Origin: Streptosporangiaceae bacterium
Lineage (GTDB): Bacteria; Actinomycetota; Actinomycetes; Streptosporangiales; Streptosporangiaceae
Direction: 5' to 3'
Length of the DNA: 11,270 nucleotides
Assembly: GCA_030045215.1 (NCBI GenBank)
Contig: JASIBJ010000150.1
Coordinates: 1-11,270, forward strand
Shown: positions 6,270-11,270 of the stretch, in pieces
Layout: the number at the start of each line of letters is the position of its first letter
Numbering within the stretch: the stretch's first letter is position 1
Notes under the pieces: generated by a model
The model's database searches: none
Told to the model about the DNA's origin: nothing
What the model saw: the letters and a program-made list of their open reading frames with translations, nothing else
Made by a program: the position numbers and the translations under genes

Positions 6270-6734
6270 ATGAAGGGCTTCAAGAACTTCCTGATGCGTG
6301 GCAACCTCATCGACCTAGCCGTCGCGGTCGTGATCGGCGTGGCGTTCAACGCTGTGGTGCAGGCGCTGGTGTCCGACCTCATCACGCCGCTGATCAGCGC
6401 GGCGGGCGGCAGCAAGGTGAATTTCGCTAGCCTGAAGGCCACGGTGAACGGCAGCGTCTTCGCCTACGGCGCTGTCTTGAACGCGCTGCTGTCGTTCCTG
6501 ATCATCGCCCTGGTTGTGTACTACCTGCTGGTCGCCCCGAGCACCCGGCTGACCGCGCTTGCCAATCGCAACAAGGCAGCGACCACCCGCGAGTGCCCCG
6601 AGTGCCTTAGCACGATTCCGGTCGGCGCCAAGCGATGCATGTACTGCACGGCGGAGGTCGCGCCGGTGCAGGCCCCGGCCGCGGACGTGCCGCAGCCACG
6701 GCGGCCCGGCCGCCATCATTTGGCGTCGGAGTAG
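6270..6734 (+). CDS. mscL: Large-conductance mechanosensitive channel with C-terminal zinc ribbon
   Basis: A 154-residue inner-membrane channel that opens under high membrane tension to release solutes after osmotic downshock. MKGFKNFLMRGNLIDLAVAV is the amphipathic N-terminal helix leading into TM1 (about 13-41). The periplasmic loop spans about 42-65, TM2 about 66-90, followed by the STRLTALANRN cytoplasmic helix. After residue 105 the usual bundle is replaced by a four-cysteine zinc ribbon, C109-x2-C112-x10-C123-x2-C126 (ECPECLSTIPVGAKRCMYC), and a Pro/Ala-rich tail. Proteobacterial MscL lacks the ribbon; I recall similar tails in actinobacterial MscL. The ATG at 6270 has GGGAGAGGG just upstream; the frame is open back to 6219 without similarity. 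Its last 19 bases overlap the end of the convergent polymerase gene. Confidence 0.95.
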   Translation: MKGFKNFLMRGNLIDLAVAVVIGVAFNAVVQALVSDLITPLISAAGGSKVNFASLKATVNGSVFAYGAVLNALLSFLIIALVVYYLLVAPSTRLTALANRNKAATTRECPECLSTIPVGAKRCMYCTAEVAPVQAPAADVPQPRRPGRHHLASE

Positions 6735-8476
6735 CAGTCCACGACCGCGGTCGGCATCGGGAAGCTCACTTCGGTCGGGCCGAACACCAGACGCGTCGCC
6801 TCCGCCGCGGCCCCATCGATGGCGGCCGCGACCTCGTCGGCCTGGGTCGCCGGGCAATGCACAACCACCTCATCGTGCTGGAAGAACACCAGCTGCGGCC
6901 CCTGCCGACCGGCCGGCCAGGCCATGCCCGCCTGATCGGGCGAGCCGTCAGGTTCGCCGACTCCGGCCAGGCTCGTTCGGAGCGTCGCGAGCAACACCAG
7001 CGCCCAGTCGGCCGCGCTTGCCTGAACGACGAAGTTGCGCGTGAACCTGCCCCTGGCCCGCGACGCCCGGCCCGCGTCGGGATCTCGCTCAAGCTCTGGA
7101 TCCCCGGACTCCCCGGTGAGCGACAGCCAGGCCGCCGACGGCGGCGGGCAGGTACGGCCGAGCACGGACCTCACGGTCCGGCCTTCCTCGCCCGCGCGCG
7201 CCGCCGCCTCGACAAACCCGGATGCCTGCGGGAACCTTCGCCGCAACAGCGCCAGCGAGTGGCCGCCATCGCCGCCGCTGCCGCCGTACATGGCCGATAG
7301 CAGAGCCACCTTGGCTTTGGCCCGCTCCGCTCCTATGGCGTCGGCTACGGCCTCGTAGACGTCGCCGCTCGCGGCCGCCTCCGCGAACGCCCTGTCGCCG
7401 GCCAGCGCGGCCAGCACCCGCGGCTCGAGCTGCGCCGCGTCCGCGACGACCAGCTTCCAGCCCGCATCGGCGACCACAGCACGGCGGAGAACCTTGGGGA
7501 TCTGCAGCGCGCCACCGCCCCGGGTGGCCCAGCGGCCGGACACGACCCCGCCGACGATGTAATCGGGCCGGAACCGTCCCGCCGACACCCAGGTATCGAG
7601 CCAGGACCAGCCGTTCGCGGTGTAGAGCCTGACCAGCTCCTTGTATCGCAGCAGCAGCGGGATCGCCGGGTGATCGACGGTCCGCAGCACCGACACCCGG
7701 GTCGAAGGGACCCGGACGCCCGCCGCGGACAACGCGCGCATCAGCTGAGCAGGCGAGTCCAGGTTCACCGGGCGTACCGCGCCAAGCGCGGCGGAAATCT
7801 CGGCCGCCAGCTCGGCCAGCCGGGCGGGTCGCGCCGAAGGGCCGGCTGCTGCGGCCGGCCGCGGGCCAAGCAGGTCGGTGAGGAGCTCGTTGTGTATCTC
7901 GGCCCGCCACGGTAGCCCGGCCGCTGTCATCTCGGCGGCGACCAGGGCGCCAGCGGACTCGGCCGCGGTGAGTATGCCGAACCTCGGCGTCTGCGGATCG
8001 GCGCCAGCGCGCGCCTGCTGGCTCGCATGCACCGCGATCAGGTCGTCGAGCACGGCCCCGGCGGCCGGATTCCCCTGACCGGCCAGGTCGGGCTCATCGA
8101 AGAGCAGCTGCGGCGGCCCAGCCGGCTTCGCCGGCGGCAACGGGGCGGATTCGCTGCGCGCGGGCCGGCCGGTGACACGGCCTGCGGCGGCGGCCAGCCT
8201 TGCGGGCTGGTCCGGGTTCCCATCCCGGCCGAGCAGGAGAGCCTCGGTCAGCTCGACATCGTGGCAGCGGGCTACCCGGACACCGGCGCACAGCAGGCGG
8301 GGGTAGACGAGGGCTGCCGACTCCCAGACCCAGCGGACCGAAGCAGATCGCTCTCGCTCGGCAACGGCGGCCGCCAGATCGGGTACCGTCAGCGGCTGGT
8401 CGAGTGGCGCTCCGTCATCGGCAACCGTGCACAGCAGCCCTGCCCGATCTGGACCAGGGACAACCGCTACCCGCAC
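6716..8476 (-). CDS. Reduced family A DNA polymerase (annotated class: bifunctional 3'-5' exonuclease/DNA polymerase)
   Basis: A 586-residue PolA-related protein lacking the 5' nuclease domain. Polymerase motif A reads DAAQLEPR with D346 and E351 (E. coli Pol I: DYSQIELR). The O helix has R385, K389 and Y397, with Leu393 where Pol I has Phe762. Motif C is QHDE with D535. Both metal-binding aspartates are thus kept. The N-terminal exonuclease-like region (about 1-170) contains RWVWESAALVYPRLL and CHDVELTEALLLG, which align with the exo fold but show no D-x-E exo I motif, so proofreading is doubtful. Residues about 105-145 are a Pro/Ala-rich linker. The GTG at 8476 is the first possible start (an in-frame TGA lies two codons upstream) with a short GAGG next to it. 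It follows the hypothetical gene by 62 bp, probably in one operon. Its role in the cell is unknown; repair or lesion synthesis is a guess. Confidence 0.9.
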   Translation of the reverse strand: MRVAVVPGPDRAGLLCTVADDGAPLDQPLTVPDLAAAVAERERSASVRWVWESAALVYPRLLCAGVRVARCHDVELTEALLLGRDGNPDQPARLAAAAGRVTGRPARSESAPLPPAKPAGPPQLLFDEPDLAGQGNPAAGAVLDDLIAVHASQQARAGADPQTPRFGILTAAESAGALVAAEMTAAGLPWRAEIHNELLTDLLGPRPAAAAGPSARPARLAELAAEISAALGAVRPVNLDSPAQLMRALSAAGVRVPSTRVSVLRTVDHPAIPLLLRYKELVRLYTANGWSWLDTWVSAGRFRPDYIVGGVVSGRWATRGGGALQIPKVLRRAVVADAGWKLVVADAAQLEPRVLAALAGDRAFAEAAASGDVYEAVADAIGAERAKAKVALLSAMYGGSGGDGGHSLALLRRRFPQASGFVEAAARAGEEGRTVRSVLGRTCPPPSAAWLSLTGESGDPELERDPDAGRASRARGRFTRNFVVQASAADWALVLLATLRTSLAGVGEPDGSPDQAGMAWPAGRQGPQLVFFQHDEVVVHCPATQADEVAAAIDGAAAEATRLVFGPTEVSFPMPTAVVDCYSDAK

Positions 8477-8538
8477 GCCTCAGATTGTGCAGCATGCCGC
8501 CGACACTCGCGGCCGGGGCCAGCAAGCACACCGATTGC

Positions 8539-9282
8539 TCACACGGTCGTGTCGGCAGTCGGCACGTGTGACTCGCCCGCGGGCCAGGCCGGTACAGCGC
8601 TGTCACCGTCCGCCTTGCGCGTCCGCTTCAGCCTTGACACAGGAACCAGCCGCGTCCGGCTGGCCGGATCGGCGTCAAGCGGCTGGCTCGAGGCCGGCCC
8701 GGAATCGCTGGCTAAGCCGGACTGAGCGGCCTCCGGCTCGATCTGGTCGTAGGCGCCTTGCCGTGGTTGCAGCGCCGTGACTCGTGCCGCCAGGTCCTTA
8801 AGGCGAGCATCGGCCCGGCCCAGCAGCTCGGCCGGTGTCGTGGCGGCGGACGACGTCCCAGGCATTGCCGGTGCCACGGGCCCTGGCAGCCCGGACGAGG
8901 TTGCCAACGAGCCGGGCTCGGACACCGCCTGCCGCGGTGATTCAAGCTCAACCAGCAGCTGCCCGTCGGGAGTGGTCTTGTCAGGCGCCGGCTCGAGCTC
9001 GGCTGGCTGAGGGCGCTCGAGCAACACGGCCCGCTCCAGCCGACTCGGCTCGGCGTAGTCATGACCGTCGAGCATGGCCGCTAGCCGCTCCGCTTCGGAC
9101 GCCTCCACGCCGAGGACCACGCGCGGCTGGCCCCACGGCTCCTCGACGGAGTAGCCGACGTAGCTCGTTACCGGCGGCAACGGACCCGACCCGACGCCAT
9201 GCCGCGTGCGCCATCGCACCCACGCCTGCTCTAGCGCAGTAGCAGCTTGCTCGGCGCGCTGCACCAGGTCCGGGTCACGCAT
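8539..9282 (-). CDS. Conserved actinobacterial protein of unknown function
   Basis: A 247-residue protein of a type I recognise from actinomycete genomes but that has no assigned function. Residues 1-85 look folded: a helix (DLVQRAEQAATALEQAWVRW), then PPVTSYVGYSVEEPWGQPRV, a Trp/Tyr-containing beta stretch, and an acidic helix (EAERLAAMLDG). Residues about 90-150 and 175-247 are rich in Pro, Ser, Glu and Thr and look disordered. A short helix (AELLGRADARLKDLAARVTAL, about 151-171) may form a coiled coil. A basic patch SRLKRTRKA lies near 216-224. No signal peptide or membrane segment is seen. The ATG at 9282 is chosen over the upstream open frame (to 9381) because GGGGAGGTG precedes it with 6-7 bases spacing. 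It leads the polymerase gene by 62 bp. Confidence 0.75.
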   Translation of the reverse strand: MRDPDLVQRAEQAATALEQAWVRWRTRHGVGSGPLPPVTSYVGYSVEEPWGQPRVVLGVEASEAERLAAMLDGHDYAEPSRLERAVLLERPQPAELEPAPDKTTPDGQLLVELESPRQAVSEPGSLATSSGLPGPVAPAMPGTSSAATTPAELLGRADARLKDLAARVTALQPRQGAYDQIEPEAAQSGLASDSGPASSQPLDADPASRTRLVPVSRLKRTRKADGDSAVPAWPAGESHVPTADTTV

Positions 9283-9599
9283 GTATGCCACCTCCCCACC
9301 ACCAGGCGCCATACGCATTCCGCGATAAGGCAGCCCAGGGGCATCGCCTGTCACCCCCTGCCCGTACCTGGCGATAGCCACGCCGCACGGGCACCATTAC
9401 GTGCTGCCGCCGGTCACCGGGCGCGGCAACAGCTCGTGCGACCAGTATCCGCTGGACACGAGTGCCGATGGGGTGATTACGAGAAGTTGCTGAATAGTTA
9501 CTTTAGGTGAGCTGCCGCGCACAGACAGAAGGCGTCGCGGCCAGGTGCCCGGGGGTGGAACGACGCGGGCTGGCGGATTGGCCGACCAGGAACTTTCCC

Positions 9600-9665
9600 T
9601 TAAGAACGGGCCCGGCTCGCGGCCGGTGCTGCCGGAAACTGGAACGAGCCCGTTCCCGGTCTTAA
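9600..9665. other. Long imperfect hairpin, possible small RNA or terminator
   Basis: TTAAGAACGGG (9600-9610) pairs with CCCGGTCTTAA (9655-9665) at 10 of 11 positions (one A/G mismatch). After a small internal loop GGCTCG (9614-9619) pairs with CGAGCC (9645-9650), and CCGG (9623-9626) pairs with CCGG (9632-9635) around a 5-base loop. The symmetry lets it fold on either strand. A 9-base direct repeat AACTGGAAC occurs at 9637-9645 and 9682-9690. Confidence 0.45.
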
Positions 9666-9698
9666 AGCGTCTTAGGGCTTGAACTGGAACTCACGGTG

Positions 9699-9721
9699 CT
9701 CCTGGCGCGTAGCGCCAGGAG
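9699..9721. terminator. Perfect 10-bp hairpin downstream of bldC
   Basis: CTCCTGGCGC (9699-9708) and GCGCCAGGAG (9712-9721) form a perfect stem with a GTA loop. It lies 191 bp after the bldC stop in the direction of bldC transcription. No T run follows on either strand, so terminator is the likely but unproven role. Confidence 0.45.
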
Positions 9722-9912
9722 GCCGGATCGACCCCGGCAACTTCTGCTGACCGATGCCCATCATCGCATCGACGCGAAGCGCGCCCCCCGATGCGGTGAG
9801 CTGGCCGCCGGGGTCGACCCCCCCAACTGCTTAGCGAGTGGCCGCAGGCTGACTGCGCAACACTGCGCGCCAACCAGTGCCCGGCTCGATGGGGCCGGGC
9901 CGCGGCCAAGCC

Positions 9913-10116
9913 TCATTCCGAGCGCTGCTGCGGGATGCCCGCAAGAAGTGCGCGTACTTCAGTCTCCCGGTACCTGCGGTGGCCACCGAGGGTACGGATC
10001 GACGTGAGCTTTCCTGCCTTTGCCCAGCGGGTGACTGTTTTGGGGTCAACCCTGAACATGGTCGCGACTTCTGCCGGCGTTAGCAACGGCTCAGCCTCTG
10101 GTGTGCGTGCTGACAT
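9913..10116 (-). CDS. bldC: BldC, MerR-like developmental transcription regulator
   Basis: A 67-residue protein that is almost one winged-helix DNA-binding domain: LLTPAEVATMFRVDPKTVTR (11-30) is the helix-turn-helix, followed by WAKAGKL and the wing SIRTLGGHRRYRETEV (39-54). It lacks the dimerisation coiled coil and effector domain of MerR proteins. From memory it is nearly identical to Streptomyces BldC, which delays entry into sporulation and binds direct repeats head-to-tail. The ATG at 10116 is fixed by AGGAGGAGAGG upstream. It is transcribed divergently from valine dehydrogenase across 833 bp; I recall bldC and vdh as close neighbours in Streptomyces coelicolor too. Confidence 0.96.
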   Translation of the reverse strand: MSARTPEAEPLLTPAEVATMFRVDPKTVTRWAKAGKLTSIRTLGGHRRYRETEVRALLAGIPQQRSE

Positions 10117-10206
10117 GTTGACGGCCTCTCCTCCTGGACCGGTACTGCGATCCCTGCGTTTCCTTGCTGTTCGTGGCTCCCCTAGAGAGCCTGCCTCGGA
10201 TGTCCT

Positions 10207-10249
10207 ATATAGTCCACTCGGACCATATTGCCATCACCAGCGGTGACAA
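10207..10249 (-). promoter_or_regulatory. Candidate bldC promoter with overlapping operator-like palindrome
   Basis: On the minus strand TTGTCA (10249-10244) and TATGGT (10227-10222) are separated by 16 bp, a good sigma-70/HrdB-like pair; this would give a leader of about 100 bases before the bldC ATG. The -10 lies inside an inverted repeat, ATATAGTCC (10207-10215) and GGACCATAT (10220-10228), matching at 8 of 9 positions around ACTC. A protein bound there would compete with RNA polymerase. Confidence 0.5.
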
Positions 10250-10558
10250 GTCGACAACCGGGAGCAAAGTTTCTGTGCGAGTCGCGCCGCTTGTCCCCCG
10301 CCGTGTACTGTCACGCTGCGTGATTCTAGCGACACGCATCGTCGCAACGGGCGGATTCGGAAAAGTCATCCGCGTCTCCCATCAGCTACTTAGCTCGATT
10401 GCCTCCACGTCCTGCAGATCCCTCCTCTTAGCTCGGCCGATCTCCTCCAGGTCGGCGGAGCCTGGCTTAGGCACAAGCCTGGGTCTTCGGACGCCTGACG
10501 CTGCTCCACTCGCGCTGGTTACCTCCTTCCGCGGCCCCGGCCATTTCCCGGGCCGGCA

Positions 10559-10581
10559 GTCGGCCGGAAGGCCGTGCCGAC
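10559..10581. other. Stem-loop 1 in the bldC-vdh region
   Basis: GTCGGCCGG (10559-10567) pairs with CCG-T-GCCGAC (10572-10581) around an AAGG loop, nine base pairs with one bulged T. GGCC copies at 10551-10554 and 10586-10589 may extend it. Confidence 0.45.
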
Positions 10582-10644
10582 AGCTGGCCGGATGCATGGC
10601 GACTGCGCTGATTTGATGCAACCAGCCAAGGTCCGGTAATAATC

Positions 10645-10683
10645 CCCCGGAGTGCTGCTAGATAATCTGCTTCGGGGCCTTTT
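10645..10683 (+). terminator. Stem-loop with TTTT, plus-strand terminator or attenuator
   Basis: CCCCGGAG (10645-10652) pairs with CTTCGGGG (10670-10677), seven Watson-Crick pairs and one G-T, around a 17-base loop that itself contains AGAT-A-ATCT. CC and TTTT (10680-10683) follow, giving the classic layout of an intrinsic terminator in plus-strand transcripts. No plus-strand gene precedes it, so it would end a small RNA or attenuate a long vdh leader. Confidence 0.5.
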
Positions 10684-10690
10684 GACCGCA

Positions 10691-10721
10691 GCTTACCGCG
10701 GTCCCCGCACGCTCCGTAAGC
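10691..10721. other. Stem-loop 3 in the bldC-vdh region
   Basis: GCTTAC (10691-10696) pairs with GTAAGC (10716-10721), and inside it GCGG (10698-10701) pairs with CCGC (10705-10708), forming a compound hairpin directly after the TTTT element. Confidence 0.4.
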
Positions 10722-10904
10722 GACCAGGCACGAACCGGCATTTCCGGAAGATGAAACTGGCGGAAACTCTGGCACATGTCGCGCATTAGGCAGCATGACT
10801 AATCGTGACATGCCGTAAGCGTCCGTGCAAAGAGTTACGCGCCGGTAGTGATCCGCGCGCATCCGCTGCGGCCGGCCCGGCCGCTATAGGCTGGTGCCCG
10901 ATCT

Positions 10905-10924
10905 TCGCGTCAACGGTGACGCGA
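10905..10924. promoter_or_regulatory. Perfect inverted repeat just upstream of vdh
   Basis: TCGCGTCA (10905-10912) and TGACGCGA (10917-10924) are perfect 8-bp arms around ACGG. It ends 25 bp before the vdh start and 11 bp before its ribosome binding site, and lies just downstream of a possible -10 box TATAGG (10885-10890). This is a natural operator position; an mRNA hairpin is the alternative. Confidence 0.55.
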
Positions 10925-10949
10925 GACTGATGTTCAGGAGTTCAGGCCA

Positions 10950-11270
10950 GTGACTAACGTCTTCGCGGCTCGTTTGGCCGATGGCCAGGCCGAGCATGAG
11001 CAGGTCGTCTTCTGCCAGGACGCGCAGTCAGGACTGCGGGCCATCATCGCGATCTACTCCACTGCGCTCGGGCCCGCTCTCGGCGGCACGCGCTTTTACC
11101 CCTACCCGGACGAGGACGCGGCTCTCGCCGACGTGCTAAACCTCTCCAGGGCCATGGCCTACAAGAACGCGCTGGCCGGGCTTGACCTCGGCGGCGGCAA
11201 GGCCGTGATCATCGGCGATCCGGAGCTGCTCAAGTCCGAGGCCCTGCTGCGCGCCTACGGCCGGTTCGTC
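10950..11270 (+). CDS. vdh: Valine (branched-chain amino acid) dehydrogenase, 5' part only
   Basis: The first 107 residues of a Glu/Leu/Phe/Val dehydrogenase, cut by the window edge with no stop; the family is about 350-370 residues. The N-terminal dimerisation/substrate domain is visible: [14 protein letters not shown] (GGTRFYPY at 45-52), [19 protein letters not shown] with the substrate-binding and catalytic lysines K72 and K84. The Rossmann domain lies outside. The sequence is closest, from memory, to Streptomyces Vdh, which oxidatively deaminates L-valine with NAD+ and feeds branched-chain precursors to fatty acid and polyketide synthesis. The GTG at 10950 follows AGGAG at 10936-10940 with 9 bases spacing. 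It is divergent from bldC, with an inverted repeat 25 bp upstream. Confidence 0.93.
   Translation, partial: MTNVFAARLADGQAEHEQVVFCQDAQSGLRAIIAIYSTALGPALGGTRFYPYPDEDAALADVLNLSRAMAYKNALAGLDLGGGKAVIIGDPELLKSEALLRAYGRFV

Larger units (their letters stand above)
9283..9912. other. Gene-free, structured stretch between bldC and the hypothetical gene
   Basis: No open frame here has a ribosome binding site, actinobacterial third-position bias and recognisable sequence together. The stretch contains an AT-richer patch (about 9472-9512), a long imperfect hairpin (9600-9665), a perfect 10-bp hairpin (9699-9721), and an 11-bp inverted repeat with distant arms: TCGACCCCGGC (9728-9738) and GCCGGGGTCGA (9807-9817). 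The flanking genes are both on the minus strand, so this holds the promoter of the hypothetical-polymerase unit and the terminator of bldC. Confidence 0.6.
10117..10949. other. Long gene-free divergent region between bldC and vdh
   Basis: I find no convincing gene in these 833 bases. GC is visibly lower than in the genes, especially about 10200-10260 and 10610-10830. It contains the bldC promoter, a perfect 13-bp palindrome TCACGC-T-GCGTGA (10311-10323), a small hairpin GCGAC/GTCGC (10329-10345), a pyrimidine-rich part around 10400-10460, three larger stem-loops (10559-10721) and a perfect 8-bp-arm inverted repeat before vdh (10905-10924). The size allows a small RNA or a long vdh leader. Confidence 0.6.

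Noticed and set aside
6635..7300. Plus-strand frame continuing past mscL
   Set aside because: It overlaps mscL out of frame and is antisense to the polymerase; no motif and no ribosome binding site.
7089..7910. 273-codon minus-strand frame inside the polymerase gene
   Set aside because: It lies in another frame of the same strand as the polymerase, whose motifs A, B and C are intact; composition is typical of a GC-rich shadow.
9696..10007. 103-codon plus-strand frame
   Set aside because: Antisense to bldC at its end, begins inside a hairpin and lacks a ribosome binding site.
10382..10621. 79-codon minus-strand frame opening with TTG
   Set aside because: No ribosome binding site and no motif; low plausibility as a gene.
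10467..10862. 131-codon minus-strand frame in the bldC-vdh region
   Set aside because: Mixed composition without actinobacterial third-position bias, no clear Shine-Dalgarno and no recognisable family; it also crosses the three stem-loops.
1..11270. tRNA, rRNA, CRISPR array, insertion sequence or phage genes
   Set aside because: I looked for T-loop signatures, regular direct repeats, transposase or integrase motifs and terminal repeats flanked by target duplications and found none that could be supported.

Overview
The window is GC-rich, bacterial chromosomal DNA from a filamentous actinobacterium. The evidence is the codon bias towards G/C, the GTG starts behind strong Shine-Dalgarno sequences, an almost canonical BldC (a developmental regulator of sporulating actinomycetes), a divergent Streptomyces-type valine dehydrogenase, a mycothiol-pathway fold protein and a MscL with a zinc-ribbon tail. 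I cannot name the genus. No mobile element, CRISPR array, tRNA or rRNA was recognised.

Layout. (1) 1-144: the 3' part of a cold-shock protein gene, broken by loss of one A, followed by a good terminator (203-237). (2) 194-778: a gene-free stretch with an unusually AT-rich core (about 310-500) that holds several small palindromes. (3) 779-2469, plus strand: a class I/II aminotransferase (DapC/methionine-aminotransferase type) and a small one-domain cupin. (4) 2561-3868, minus strand: arfB-like ribosome rescue factor followed by an Erm-type 23S rRNA methyltransferase, with a hairpin at the junction. (5) 4025-5255, plus strand: a DinB/maleylpyruvate-isomerase fold protein and a small lipoprotein. 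(6) 5276-6130, minus: a two-part GNAT acetyltransferase. (7) 6270-6734, plus: mscL, whose 3' end overlaps the convergent polymerase gene by 19 bp. (8) 6716-9282, minus: a conserved actinobacterial hypothetical gene followed by a reduced family A DNA polymerase, probably one operon. (9) 9283-9912: a gene-free, strongly structured stretch. (10) 9913-10116, minus: bldC. (11) 10117-10949: a long gene-free divergent control region with operator-like palindromes and three consecutive stem-loops, one followed by TTTT. (12) 10950-11270, plus: the 5' end of valine dehydrogenase, running off the window.

How the genes relate. Most are single housekeeping or accessory units of an actinomycete core. The best-supported functional pair is arfB-erm, two ribosome-directed proteins on one strand 48 bp apart, which may form a ribosome-stress or macrolide-defence unit. 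The bldC/vdh arrangement is, from memory, also the order in Streptomyces. The most unusual items are the frameshifted cold-shock gene, the polymerase whose exonuclease motifs look lost while the polymerase aspartates are kept, the zinc-ribbon MscL, and the structured non-coding DNA on both sides of bldC. I see no clearly new multi-gene system.
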